A DNA stretch of 45,617 bases, taken from contig CAMCQY010000012.1 in NCBI GenBank assembly GCA_945877135.1, positions 1-45,617 of the forward strand. Direction: 5' to 3'. This document shows, in pieces, positions 28,498 to 40,044 of this stretch. The notes below the pieces were generated by a model. The model was not told where the DNA came from. It saw only the letters and a list, made by a program, of their open reading frames with translations, and searched no databases. Position numbers and translations under genes: made by a program. The stretch's first letter is position 1; each line of letters begins with the position of its first letter. Source of the DNA: Candidatus Kuenenia stuttgartensis. GTDB lineage: Bacteria; Planctomycetota; Planctomycetia; Pirellulales; UBA1268.

Positions 28498-28558
28498 TGA
28501 AAGACACGGGCAACGACCGCCCAAAGCTGTGCCGAATCGACACGGAGCGATCATCGCG

Positions 28559-31297
28559 ATGCAAACAAGCCGGCTGACGATGCTGATGGCAACCCTGACA
28601 ATGGTGGCATGGGGCGTGGCTAGGCCTGCGACCATGCAGGCTGACGATGCTCCGACGAGGGCCGCGTTGCAGGAGCCCAAGGCCGATGCGCCAGTTCCAC
28701 CTCCTGCACCGGCGGCCACGAAAGACACGGGTGACGCCAAACCCGCCGAACCGAAGAGCGAGACCAAACCCGGCAAGCCACCGTTTGCCGTGGTCCTCAA
28801 AGACGCGACCAAGGTCAGCGGGCTGATTCCCCTCTGGCGGAAAGACGACAAGGTCTACGCCGAACTCACCGACTCCCTGCTCGGCAAAGAGTTCTTCGTG
28901 CTGATCTCCATCGCCCGCGGCATCGGCGACAGCTTCCTGCTCGGCGGCATGAGCCTCGGCTTCGGCGACGACTGGGTCTGGCAGTTCCGCAAAGTTGACG
29001 ACAACATTCAGATCGTCCGCAAGAACGTCCGGTTCTTCGCCGACAAGGGGAGCCCCGAGGAGAAGGCGGTTGATCTCGCCTACACCGACAGCGTGCTCTT
29101 CAGCGTGCCGATCGTGACGACCGGCCCCGCTGGCGGCCACGTCATCGACCTGGGATCGATCTTTCTCTCAGACCTTCCGCAGATCTCCCAGCAACTTCCG
29201 GGCTTTTCGTTCGCACGGGATCGGTCCACGTGGGCGCGGGTCAAGGGTTTTCCGGACAACGTCGAACTCGAGGTGGCGGCGACCTATGGGTCGAGCGGCA
29301 CGCGTGACATCGACACCGTGCCCGATTCGCGGGGTGCCACGATCACGGTGCACTACTCGCTCAGCCTGCTTCCGCAAAATAGCTACCGGCCGCGGCTGGC
29401 CGACGACCGTGTCGGCTTCTTCGTGACGGCCCTCAAGGACTTCTCGCAGCAGGTGGATGAAGACCGGTTCGTCCGCTACATCAACCGCTGGAACCTCGAA
29501 AAAGCCGACGCTGCGGCCCCGGTCTCGCCCCCCAAGAAGCCGATCGTGTTCTGGATCGAGAAGACCGTTCCGTTCAAGTACCGGCAGGCCATCAGGGAGG
29601 GGATCGAGTCGTGGAACGAGGCGTTCGAGAAGGCTGGCTTCGCCACCGCCATCGAGGTCCGCCAGCAGCCCGATGTGACCGACTGGGACCCCGAAGACGT
29701 CAACTACAACACGTTCCGCTGGATCACCGCCGGCGCGAGCTTCGCGATGGGGCCGTCGCGGGTGAATCCGCGGACTGGCCAGATCCTCGACGCCGACATC
29801 ATCTTCGACGGCGACTTCCTGCGTTTCTGGCGGACGGAATACGAGACCTTCACGCCGCAGAGCGTGGCGCTGCTCACGGGCGGCGCGGCCCACGGTCATG
29901 GCCGGCAGCACCGCTGCGACGGCTGCTCGCTCTTCGACGGCCACGCCCGGGAGACCGCGTTGGGGGCGACCGCGCTCGCCGCCGGTGCCGAGGGGGGGCT
30001 CACCGACGCCAACAAGGAGAAGCTTGTCCTCCAGGGGCTCAAGCTCGTGGCAATGCATGAGGTGGGGCACACGCTGGGCCTGCGGCACAACTTCAAGGGG
30101 ACCGCACTCAGGTCGTTGGCCGACATCAACGACGTGACGAAGACCGCCGCGACCGGGGCGAGCACGAGCGTGATGGACTACATACCGGTGAACATCGTGC
30201 CGAAGGGGAAGACTCAGGGCGACTACTACACCGCCAAGATCGGCCCTTACGACCTGTGGGCGATCGAATACGGCTACAAGCCGGTCGCCGGCGGCAACCC
30301 CGAAGCCGAGCTTCCGGAACTCGAGAAGATCGCCACCCGCAGCGGGGAGCCGGCGCTGGCCTACGCCACCGACGAAGAGACCGAGTTTGGCGATCCTGAT
30401 CCGCTCTCCAACCGCTTCGACCTGGGAAACGATCCGCTGGAATTCGCCAAGAGCCGCGCCGAACTGGTGGCGCAGGTGATGCCGGTCATCGCCGATCGCA
30501 TGACCGCCAAGGAGAAGGATGGCAGGGTGAGGGGCTACGAGCGGGTGCGGCAGGCGTTCGGTGTGCTGCTGGCAGCCCACGGTCAGGCGATGTACACGGC
30601 CTCGCGGCTGGTCGGCGGCCTCCATACGTCGCGGAGCCACAAGGGAGATGCCAATGCACCCGTCCCGTTCCGCGTGGTCGAGCCACAGAAGCAGCGCGAC
30701 GCCCTGACTCTGCTTGAGCAGCAGATGTTCAGCGCCCAGCCGTTCACGTTTTCTCCCGACCTTTACAACCAGCTCGTGGCCACGAACTGGATGCACTGGG
30801 GCAGCAATCACCCCGATCGCGAAGACTACCCGATCCATGAGGCGATCCTCACCTGGCAGAGCCGGGTGCTCGGTCGGCTGCTCAACCCGATCACGCTCGA
30901 ACGGATTCGCGACAGCGAGCTCAAGGTGCCGGCCGATCAGGATGCGTTCACCACCGCAGAACTGCTCGACCGGCTCACGAAGTCGATCATGGCGGAAGTG
31001 GACCAGATCGGCCCCGGCGACTACACCGTGCGGAAGCCGGCGGTGGGAAGCCTCCGACGCGGCCTGCAGCGGCAGTATGTATCACGCCTTTCGGCGTTGG
31101 CCATAGCCCCCAGCAACGTCACGCCCGACGCCCAGTCAATTGCGACGGCGCAGCTGCGGTCGCTGGAGGGGCGGATCGGTGCGCTGCTGGCGAAGAACGA
31201 CGTGAAGCTCGACGATTATTCACGAGCCCACCTTGCCGAGTTGCAGGCGCGAATCCGCAAGGTGCTCGAGGCCGGCATCGAGTTGGCCAGCCCGTGA
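28559..31297 (+). CDS. Large secreted zinc metalloprotease (zincin, DUF4953/DUF5117 type)
   Basis: 912 residues from ATG 28559; 28529 is an in-frame alternative. A signal peptide (LTMLMATLTMVAWGVARPATMQA) is followed by a Pro/Ala/Lys linker (about residues 35-80). The first large domain (VLISIARGIGDSFLLGG, DDWVWQFRKVDDNIQIV, VVHYSLSLLPQNSYRPR) fits DUF5117. The catalytic domain has FWIEKTVPFKYRQAIREGIESWNEAFEKAGF and, at residues 500-510, HEVGHTLGLRH, the HExxHxxGxxH zinc site. SVMDYIPVNI supplies the Met-turn-like segment, so it is a metzincin-type site. The C-terminal ~350 residues are helical. The family is secreted and common in Bacteroidota and planctomycetes; natural substrates are unknown. 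A cluster of repeats follows. Confidence 0.9.
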   Translation: MQTSRLTMLMATLTMVAWGVARPATMQADDAPTRAALQEPKADAPVPPPAPAATKDTGDAKPAEPKSETKPGKPPFAVVLKDATKVSGLIPLWRKDDKVYAELTDSLLGKEFFVLISIARGIGDSFLLGGMSLGFGDDWVWQFRKVDDNIQIVRKNVRFFADKGSPEEKAVDLAYTDSVLFSVPIVTTGPAGGHVIDLGSIFLSDLPQISQQLPGFSFARDRSTWARVKGFPDNVELEVAATYGSSGTRDIDTVPDSRGATITVHYSLSLLPQNSYRPRLADDRVGFFVTALKDFSQQVDEDRFVRYINRWNLEKADAAAPVSPPKKPIVFWIEKTVPFKYRQAIREGIESWNEAFEKAGFATAIEVRQQPDVTDWDPEDVNYNTFRWITAGASFAMGPSRVNPRTGQILDADIIFDGDFLRFWRTEYETFTPQSVALLTGGAAHGHGRQHRCDGCSLFDGHARETALGATALAAGAEGGLTDANKEKLVLQGLKLVAMHEVGHTLGLRHNFKGTALRSLADINDVTKTAATGASTSVMDYIPVNIVPKGKTQGDYYTAKIGPYDLWAIEYGYKPVAGGNPEAELPELEKIATRSGEPALAYATDEETEFGDPDPLSNRFDLGNDPLEFAKSRAELVAQVMPVIADRMTAKEKDGRVRGYERVRQAFGVLLAAHGQAMYTASRLVGGLHTSRSHKGDANAPVPFRVVEPQKQRDALTLLEQQMFSAQPFTFSPDLYNQLVATNWMHWGSNHPDREDYPIHEAILTWQSRVLGRLLNPITLERIRDSELKVPADQDAFTTAELLDRLTKSIMAEVDQIGPGDYTVRKPAVGSLRRGLQRQYVSRLSALAIAPSNVTPDAQSIATAQLRSLEGRIGALLAKNDVKLDDYSRAHLAELQARIRKVLEAGIELASP

Positions 31298-31326
31298 GCC
31301 GGCGTCATTCGTGTCACGGGAAGGCA

Positions 31327-31491
31327 TTCCCTTGCTTGCGCTGCGGGCTTGGATGAACGCGGGCTTGGATGAACGGTGAATTCCCATCCAAGCCCGAAGC
31401 GCAAGCGAGGGGCAATACGGTAGCATCAGGGAATTCGAGGCCGATTCCCTTGCTTGCGCTGCGGGCTTGGATGAACGCGGGCTTGGATGAA
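31327..31491. repeat. Cluster of three GGGCTTGGATG repeats with extra half-tails
   Basis: A forward copy (31327-31355) with a second tail GCGGGCTTGGATGAACG (31359-31375), an inverted copy (31385-31413) and another forward copy (31445-31473) with the same second tail (31478-31491). The first and third are near identical, including the tail duplication, so one probably arose by copying the other. The cluster fills most of the 265-bp spacer between the zincin and P-II-like genes, and ends 72 nt before the P-II-like start. Confidence 0.9.
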
Positions 31492-31562
31492 ACAGCGTGG
31501 ATGCTAAAAAGACAGCCGAAGAAAGGTGCTTTCCCCAGCACGTGCCGCAACAGGATTTCGAC

Positions 31563-31925
31563 ATGCGTCTGGTCGTCGCAGTGCTCCGGCCGTCACAACT
31601 TGAGGCGGTGCGGCAGGCGCTGGCCGCCGTGCACGTGACCCGTCTGACGATCTGCGATGCGCAGGGCTATCATGCCTCGACGGATGATCATGGTCTGCGT
31701 GGCGAGTCGGGCATCGTGCAGGAGTCGGTGATGGAGATCGCCGTGAACGACGATTTCCTGGAGCGGACCGTCGATACGATTCGCAAGGCAATGCTGCTGG
31801 GTGATGACCCGTCAACAGACACCGCGCCGGACGGATCGCCGAGACCTTCCGGCAGGCTCTTTGTGCTGCCGATCCACGATGCCGTGCAGCTCTACCGTGA
31901 CGTTCGTGGGCCGGAGGCAATATGA
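31563..31925 (+). CDS. P-II-like signalling protein with degenerate T-loop
   Basis: 120 residues from ATG 31563 with AGGA 8 nt upstream. MRLVVAVLRPSQLEAVRQALAAV matches the GlnB/GlnK opening, and VTRLTICDAQGY matches the VxGMTVTEVKGFG strand. The T-loop is shortened by about three residues and reads HASTDDHGLRGESG; the conserved Tyr51 (uridylylation site) is replaced by Leu. The B-loop has an insert (LLGDDPSTDTAPDGSPRPSGRLFVLPI) in place of TGKIGDGKIFV. ATP-type binding may remain, but uridylylation is unlikely. It overlaps the next gene by 4 nt (ATGA), so the two are translationally coupled. No ammonium transporter or glutamine synthetase is adjacent. Confidence 0.82.
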   Translation: MRLVVAVLRPSQLEAVRQALAAVHVTRLTICDAQGYHASTDDHGLRGESGIVQESVMEIAVNDDFLERTVDTIRKAMLLGDDPSTDTAPDGSPRPSGRLFVLPIHDAVQLYRDVRGPEAI

Positions 31926-32344
31926 CGCTGTCGATCATGAGTCCACCGACGGCCGAGGATCGCGGTGGCAGCGGTCCGCTGATTCTGCTTGTGTCACCCG
32001 ACCTGCTCTCGACCAGCCGGCTCGCCGGACTGGCCCGGGAGGCTGGGGGACGGCTGGAGACGCTCCGCAGCCTCGACGATCCCCTGCCGGGAGGCCCCTA
32101 TGACCTCGTTCTGCTCGACCTCCAGGCGGTGATCGGCGACCCGGCCGTCCTCGTCACCCGCGTGCGCGCCATCATCGAGCCGCAGCGGACGCAGACCGGC
32201 AAAGCCGGCCGGCTCGTGGCCTTCGGACCGCACGTCGCCAAGGATCGTCTCGATCAGGCAAAGGCGGCGGGGGCCGACGCAGCAATCAGCCGCGGCGAAC
32301 TCCTCGGCGGCTTCCCCGCAATCCTGAGTCGCTGGTGCGGCTGA
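31922..32344 (+). CDS. Degenerate receiver-domain (CheY-like) protein
   Basis: 140 residues; the start overlaps the P-II-like stop (ATGA). After a short polar leader, LILLVSPDLLSTSRLAGLAREAG matches the first strand and helix of a receiver domain, but the usual acidic pair is reduced to one Asp. YDLVLLDLQAVIGDP holds the phosphoacceptor-like Asp of strand 3. The Thr/Ser switch of strand 4 is lost (RLVAFGPHV), and the conserved Lys-Pro of strand 5 is replaced (AAISRGELLGGFPAIL). This looks like a pseudo-receiver that acts without normal phosphorelay chemistry. No output domain or kinase is attached. Its stop lies 1 nt from the stop of the convergent membrane-protein gene. Confidence 0.72.
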   Translation: MTLSIMSPPTAEDRGGSGPLILLVSPDLLSTSRLAGLAREAGGRLETLRSLDDPLPGGPYDLVLLDLQAVIGDPAVLVTRVRAIIEPQRTQTGKAGRLVAFGPHVAKDRLDQAKAAGADAAISRGELLGGFPAILSRWCG

Positions 32345-32345
32345 T

Positions 32346-33605
32346 TCACGCCCCGCCTACCGGCTCCTCCAGCACCACTTCGTCGCACTCCGTGCCGTCA
32401 ACGTCCTGTCGCAGGAGGAGATAGCCCGCGGTGGCGATCGCCCAGAAGTAGCCCCATCCGAAGGACGACAGAATCGCCTCGAGCCCTCGCATCCAGAACG
32501 CGATCGCTCGGGCGCCCCACGGCGCAGCTGCCGTCGCGGCTCCTGCCGCACCGATTCCCTCCATCACGGCAGTGGTGCGTTCGTGCCCCATGCCGAAGCT
32601 GGCAGCCCAGAGGGCCAGCGTGCTGGCGGCGTCGGCAAAGACACCTGCGGCGGCCAACGCCGGCAGGGCTACGAGCAGCGCGATCAGGCCGTAAAACGCG
32701 TAGTGCAGCGGCCGCTGGTAGAGGTAGGAAAACGCCGTGGAGATGGCCTGAAAGCTGTCACCACGCTCCACCCCGACCGCGGCCACCATCAGTGGCCAGC
32801 CGGCGACGAGCCCAACGGCGAGGATTGCCAGCACGACGGCTCCCGCCAGCATGAGCGGCCAAATGGCCCCGACCACAGCCAGTCCCCAATCGCTCCGCAT
32901 CAGGAGGCCGAGCACAGCGCCGGGCACGGAAAGCGCGAGAATGCCCAACAGGACGAAGGCGACGGCGTTGAAGGAGGAGAGCCACTTCCGCGAGCCGTAC
33001 CAGATCGCACCGACCAATCCCGGTGCATCCTCACCAATGAGCGTGAGCGCCACGTGCCTGGTGATGGCCGTGCCAAAAATCGACCAGACGAGCACAAACC
33101 AGCCGAGGCGGGCCAGCGCACCGAACATCTCGCCAACCGTGGCCGTCGGGCGGAAGGGCACCGCCACCAGCCTCAAAACGTCGGCCGCTGCGGCCGGCAG
33201 CCGCTCGATCATGCCGAGCAGTCCCGGCAGCACATGGCGACTCGGCGCGAGCAGGTGAGCACCGCCAGGCGGCGCAACGGTGGCCGTCGGCAGGATCAGT
33301 CCATCGGTAGTCGCCGCGGCACTGGTCATTCTTTGAGCCAAGCCCGCCGAAGTGATCACATCGGCAGCCTGATCAACCCCCGGCAGATGAAGGCGATCGG
33401 CAAGAGACCAGCCGGCCCACGTCGCAATCGCCCCCAGTGCCGCCAACAGGATCACAGTCGGGGAAAAAGCGGCGCCGGCGGCCCGGAACAGAAGCCACCA
33501 GGGCAACGCCTCACTCCACTGGATCTCGTGCACGATCCGGCCCGTTTGATCTGCCGCAGGGGCGTTGGCAGGCTGGGGAGTGGCGGAGTTGGCGGTGTCT
33601 GACAT
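32346..33605 (-). CDS. Multi-pass membrane protein of unknown function
   Basis: 419 residues from ATG 33605 with GAAGGA 7 nt upstream; a 26-codon upstream extension has no such site. After a polar Pro/Ala leader there are about seven hydrophobic segments: WWLLFRAAGAAFSPTVILL, GWFVLVWSIFGTAITRH, AVAFVLLGILALSVPGAVLGLL, AVVGAIWPLMLAGAVVLAIL, AFYGLIALLVALPALAAAGV and others up to GYFWAIATAGYLLLR. The tail is acidic (DGTECDEVVLEEPVGG). A central loop has YGSRKWLSSFNA and TLIGEDAPG. I do not recognise the family. It begins 110 bp after yacG on the same strand and may be read from the same transcript. Confidence 0.75.
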   Translation of the reverse strand: MSDTANSATPQPANAPAADQTGRIVHEIQWSEALPWWLLFRAAGAAFSPTVILLAALGAIATWAGWSLADRLHLPGVDQAADVITSAGLAQRMTSAAATTDGLILPTATVAPPGGAHLLAPSRHVLPGLLGMIERLPAAAADVLRLVAVPFRPTATVGEMFGALARLGWFVLVWSIFGTAITRHVALTLIGEDAPGLVGAIWYGSRKWLSSFNAVAFVLLGILALSVPGAVLGLLMRSDWGLAVVGAIWPLMLAGAVVLAILAVGLVAGWPLMVAAVGVERGDSFQAISTAFSYLYQRPLHYAFYGLIALLVALPALAAAGVFADAASTLALWAASFGMGHERTTAVMEGIGAAGAATAAAPWGARAIAFWMRGLEAILSSFGWGYFWAIATAGYLLLRQDVDGTECDEVVLEEPVGGA

Positions 33606-33715
33606 CTGGTTTCCTTCGTCGATGGAGCCACTGGACTCGTGCGCTGGGCCGATGGACTGCGCGGGCCAACCTGCGCGGTCCAAACGGACGGAGCGAGAGT
33701 ATACGTCGCCCCGCC

Positions 33716-33880
33716 CTACTCGTCCCCGTCTTCGTCCTCCGGCAGTTTCTTCTCAGGGACGGCATAAGCCTCGTCGAGCCAGCGGCCAAGGTCGATCAGG
33801 CGGCAGCGCTCGCTGCAGAAGGGAGCCGTCGGCGTGGCGTCAAGCCTCACGATGGCATCGCAGACAGGGCACTGGGGCAT
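33716..33880 (-). CDS. yacG: DNA gyrase inhibitor / zinc-binding protein YacG
   Basis: 54 residues, easily missed for its size. MPQCPVC opens the protein and the zinc site is Cys4-x2-Cys7 with Cys22-x3-Cys26 (PFCSERCR), followed by LIDLGRWLDEAYAVP and an acidic tail (EDEDGDE). This order and length are diagnostic of YacG. The ATG follows the fmdB-like stop by 3 nt, and GGAG of the fmdB end serves as ribosome site. In E. coli the protein binds GyrB and inhibits gyrase; that role has not been shown here. It is the last gene of the dnaJ-grpE-fmdB-yacG run. Confidence 0.9.
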   Translation of the reverse strand: MPQCPVCDAIVRLDATPTAPFCSERCRLIDLGRWLDEAYAVPEKKLPEDEDGDE

Positions 33881-33883
33881 GAT

Positions 33884-34183
33884 CTACTCCGATCCCTTCG
33901 ATCCCGATCCGCCGCCGGAGTCGGGCTTGCCGCCCTCAGGCTTCTTGCCACCCTCGGACTTGCCGCCGGTGTCGGCAGCCGCCCCTTTCTTGTAGGACTC
34001 GCTGCGGTAGTCGGTCTTGTAGAAGCCCGACCCCTTGAAAACAATCGCTCCGCCGGCACCGATGAGCCGCCGGAGTTTCTTCTTATGGCACTCCGGGCAG
34101 GTCTTCTTGACGCTGTCGGTCATCGACTGAAACAGCTCGAAGGCGTGCCCGCAGCCGTCGCAGACGTAATCATAGGTGGGCAT
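33884..34183 (-). CDS. FmdB-family zinc ribbon protein
   Basis: 99 residues. MPTYDYVCDGCGHAFELFQSM, with CxxC at residues 8-11, and KTCPECHKKKLRRLIGAGGAI, with CxxC at about 29-32, form the FmdB/CxxC_CxxC_SSSS zinc ribbon. FKGSGFYKTDYRS completes the domain. The last ~35 residues are low complexity (Gly, Lys, Ser, Glu). GAGGA lies 7 nt upstream, inside the grpE stop region. FmdB-like ribbons are often linked to regulatory or assembly roles but are poorly defined. Lying 3 bp after grpE and 3 bp before yacG, it is clearly part of the operon, which suggests a link to protein quality control. Confidence 0.92.
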   Translation of the reverse strand: MPTYDYVCDGCGHAFELFQSMTDSVKKTCPECHKKKLRRLIGAGGAIVFKGSGFYKTDYRSESYKKGAAADTGGKSEGGKKPEGGKPDSGGGSGSKGSE

Positions 34184-34186
34184 GGT

Positions 34187-34723
34187 TCATTCCTCTTTTG
34201 ACACGATCACCTGGGCCGGTCTGACCACCCGATCGTGCAGTCGGTAGCCTTTGCTGGCGACTCCCACGACCGTACCCGCCGGCACGCCGGGCACGACCTG
34301 CTGCAGGAGCGCATCGTGGACGGTTGGATCGAACGGCTTTCCCTCCGTCTCGATCGTCTTGCAGCCATGGGTGTCGAGCACCTTCTCCAACTGCTGGGCC
34401 GTCATCCGGAATCCGGACCGGAGACTGTCAACGTCGGCCGTCGTCTCGCTGGCGTCGATCGCCCGGCGAACGGTGTCGAGCACTGGGAGCAGGTCGCGGA
34501 GCAGGTCGATCTCGCGGTAGCGGATCGCGTCTTCATACTCCCGCCGTGAACGCTTCCGGAAATTCTCGAGTTCTGCCTGCGCCCGCAGGATGCGATCCTC
34601 TGCATCTCGCAGTTGCCGGGCGTACGAATCGCCTCCGGGTAGTTCACCCGCTGCGTTTTCGACAGGCTGCTCGAACGGGGCATCGAGATCCTCATCGTCA
34701 CCGGTGTTCTCGCGGGGATTCAT
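34187..34723 (-). CDS. grpE: Nucleotide exchange factor GrpE
   Basis: 178 residues. An acidic leader (about residues 1-30) is followed by a long coiled coil ([29 protein letters not shown]), then [18 protein letters not shown] and the C-terminal beta part with [40 protein letters not shown]. All are GrpE hallmarks, including the conserved GY-x-L-x-RVxRPAxV. The protein releases ADP from DnaK. Its start overlaps the dnaJ stop (ATGA), so the two are coupled. No dnaK gene is in the window. Confidence 0.97.
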   Translation of the reverse strand: MNPRENTGDDEDLDAPFEQPVENAAGELPGGDSYARQLRDAEDRILRAQAELENFRKRSRREYEDAIRYREIDLLRDLLPVLDTVRRAIDASETTADVDSLRSGFRMTAQQLEKVLDTHGCKTIETEGKPFDPTVHDALLQQVVPGVPAGTVVGVASKGYRLHDRVVRPAQVIVSKEE

Positions 34724-35907
34724 GACTGGCTCTCCTTCTTTGACTTGGGCTTTTCATCACGCGGTCTTTCGGCCGGGATGGCCGTGTCTTTCGGCTGAAA
34801 ATAGTCTCCCAGCCGGCTGAAAAAACTCGACCGCTTCGGGCTGACGGCCTTTTGCTCCTCGGCGGCCAGATCCCTCAGGAGTTGTTCCGCCTTTGGGGAG
34901 AGCGTCTTCGGCACCTCCACGTGCACATGGACGTGCAGGTCGCCGATGCCGCGGCCCCGCACCTCCGGCATGCCGAGACCCTTCACGCGGACCACGTCGC
35001 CCGCCTGCGTGCCGCGTGCGATCGCCAGCGGCTTCGGCCCATCGAGCGTGGGCACTTCCACGGTGGCACCAAGCGCGGCCTGGCTGAACGTGATTGGAAC
35101 CTCACAGTGCAGGTCGCGGCCCTCGCGAGTGAGAAACGGATGATCCTCGATCTCGATCACGCAGTAGCAGTCGCCAGGGGGGCCGCCGTTGGCGCCGGGT
35201 TCGCCCTCACCCGCCAGCCTCACCCGAACATCGCGATCGACGCCGGCTGGGATCGTCACCCGCCGCTCGACGTGCTCCATGGTGAGCCCTTCGCCGCCAC
35301 AGTCGGGACACTTGTCGCGGATCATCGTCCCGGCTCCGCGGCAGGAGGGACAGGTGGTCTGCAGCCGAAACACGCCGGCTGACTGGATCACCTGGCCGTG
35401 GCCTCCGCAATACTCGCAGGGCTGCGGCTTCGTGCCCTTTTTCGCACCGCTGCCGTCGCAGCTGCCGCAGAGTTCGTGGCGGGAAAACTCGACGGTCTTG
35501 GTGACACCCCGGGCGGCCTCAAGCAGCGAGAGCGAGAGGTTGGAAAAGACATCGCGTCCCTGCCTCGCCCTGTTGGGCCGCCTGCCTCCACCGCCTCCGC
35601 TGAACATGCCTCCGCCAAAAAGGTCGCCAAACGCATCGAAGATGTCGGAGAGGTCGTTGAACTCGTGACGACCGCCTCCCTGGAGACCGGCATGGCCGTA
35701 CCGGTCATAGCGGGCACGCAGTTCGTCGTTGGAAAGCACCTCGAACGCCCGGGCCGCTTCCTTGAAGCGGTCGGCAGCCTCGGTATTTCCGGGGTTCTTA
35801 TCGGGATGGAACTTGATGGCCAGCTTGCGGTACGCGTCGGCAATCACCGCACCGTCGGCGCGGCGTTCTACTCCCAGCACCTCGTAGTAATCGCGGTCGT
35901 TGGCCAT
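34720..35907 (-). CDS. dnaJ: Chaperone protein DnaJ
   Basis: 395 residues from ATG 35907. The J domain has [13 protein letters not shown] and the DnaK-stimulating His34-Pro35-Asp36. A Gly/Phe-rich stretch follows ([18 protein letters not shown]). The zinc-finger region carries all four CxxCxGxG repeats: [24 protein letters not shown] and CPDCGGEG. The substrate-binding C-terminal domains include [22 protein letters not shown] and [13 protein letters not shown], with a Lys/Ser tail. It is a full type I DnaJ. It lies 77 bp after groEL1 on the same strand and overlaps grpE by 4 nt. Confidence 0.96.
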   Translation of the reverse strand: MANDRDYYEVLGVERRADGAVIADAYRKLAIKFHPDKNPGNTEAADRFKEAARAFEVLSNDELRARYDRYGHAGLQGGGRHEFNDLSDIFDAFGDLFGGGMFSGGGGGRRPNRARQGRDVFSNLSLSLLEAARGVTKTVEFSRHELCGSCDGSGAKKGTKPQPCEYCGGHGQVIQSAGVFRLQTTCPSCRGAGTMIRDKCPDCGGEGLTMEHVERRVTIPAGVDRDVRVRLAGEGEPGANGGPPGDCYCVIEIEDHPFLTREGRDLHCEVPITFSQAALGATVEVPTLDGPKPLAIARGTQAGDVVRVKGLGMPEVRGRGIGDLHVHVHVEVPKTLSPKAEQLLRDLAAEEQKAVSPKRSSFFSRLGDYFQPKDTAIPAERPRDEKPKSKKESQS

Positions 35908-35984
35908 GTCCAAGCGGTCCAGGCTGTTCAGACGCAGAAGCGGGCACGCGGAGAAAGGCCAGACCGGACTCCCTTCGCGGACGG

Positions 35985-37604
<1,620 letters not shown>

Positions 37605-37659
37605 GAGTCGTTACTCCTGGAAAAGAAGGGAAATTTCGTCTTGTGATACGGTTGCGAAC

Positions 37660-37677
37660 CGGGCTCGCAAGAGCCCG
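37660..37677 (-). other. Perfect 7-bp hairpin between groES and groEL1
   Basis: CGGGCTC (37660-37666) and GAGCCCG (37671-37677) pair exactly around a 4-base loop (TTGC on the mRNA strand). It begins 7 nt past the groES stop and precedes the groEL1 ribosome site by some 40 nt. No T-run follows. It could be a processing or attenuation structure that sets the groES to groEL1 ratio. Confidence 0.45.
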
Positions 37678-37683
37678 ACGTGA

Positions 37684-37989
37684 TCAGCCCATGACCTTCG
37701 CGAGAATGTCGCTCTCGCGAAGGATCTTCACTTCGTGGCCGTCCACCTCGATGTCGCTGCCGGAATACTTGCCGTAGATCACCTGATCGCCGACGGCAAT
37801 CGACAGCGGCGCCCGACCGCCGTTCTCCAGCAACTTGCCGGGACCCATCGCCACAACGTGGCCACGCTGCGGCTTCTCCTTGGCCGAATCGGGTAGCACG
37901 ATGCCACCAGCGGTTCGCTCCTCAGCCTCGACGGGTTCCACCACCACGCGGTCGTCGAGCGGACGGATCTTCAGATTCTTGGCAGCCAT
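37684..37989 (-). CDS. groES: Co-chaperonin GroES
   Basis: 101 residues. [36 protein letters not shown] spans the first strand and the mobile loop that binds Gro[37 protein letters not shown] and [12 protein letters not shown] complete the barrel. It lies between two groEL genes, so it may serve both rings. A GGAG lies 10 nt before the start. The leader on the mRNA strand is a long pyrimidine-rich tract with two T6 runs (37999-38038). Confidence 0.97.
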   Translation of the reverse strand: MAAKNLKIRPLDDRVVVEPVEAEERTAGGIVLPDSAKEKPQRGHVVAMGPGKLLENGGRAPLSIAVGDQVIYGKYSGSDIEVDGHEVKILRESDILAKVMG

Positions 37990-38088
37990 GACTCAGTCAC
38001 TCCAAAACAGAGGTAGGAAAGAGAAAAAACAGTGAAAAAACCCGAGTTTGCGACAGTGCCAAAGGCCTCGACGGCCTCCGGCCAAAGA

Positions 38089-39816
<1,728 letters not shown>

Positions 39817-40021
39817 GAGAAACTCCTCCAAAGATTGACGAGTAACAATAAGAAAACGTGTTGAATTGGCAGTCCACGCTGGGCGGCGGAAAAGGAAGCA
39901 ACCGGCGTGCCAAAGTCTTTCGGTTCTGGGGAAACAGGAGAGCGGATGCTGTCTTTTCTCAATTCGGAAGCCCGTTACCGGGCAGGCCTGCGGGCGGGCG
40001 GCGAGTGCCGTTTTGGCAGGA

Positions 40022-40041
40022 CAGGCCTCCCGAACGGCCTG
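40022..40041 (-). terminator. Hairpin just after the M42 peptidase stop
   Basis: CAGGCC (40022-40027) pairs with GGCCTG (40036-40041) around an 8-base loop, within 4 nt of the M42 stop on the same strand. No T-run. The rest of the spacer to 39817 should hold the groEL2 promoter; I saw no CIRCE element (TTAGCACTC-N9-GAGTGCTAA) and no gene there. Confidence 0.35.
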
Positions 40042-40044
40042 ACC

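Noticed and set aside
29168..30838. 556-codon minus-strand frame opposite the zincin
   Set aside because: Shadow of a well-motivated coding strand carrying HExxHxxGxxH; Arg/Val/Gly/His-rich translation without domains.
31327..31491. Repeat cluster considered as a CRISPR array
   Set aside because: Copies alternate in orientation, spacers are unequal, and no cas gene is near.
31298..31562. Short frames ending in ...LALRAWM or KPEAQAR
   Set aside because: These are translations of the GGGCTTGGATG repeat (also at 10335, 17843, 20255) and not genes.
39817..40044. Search for a CIRCE/HrcA operator before groEL2
   Set aside because: No TTAGCACTC-N9-GAGTGCTAA or close variant on either strand of the spacer.
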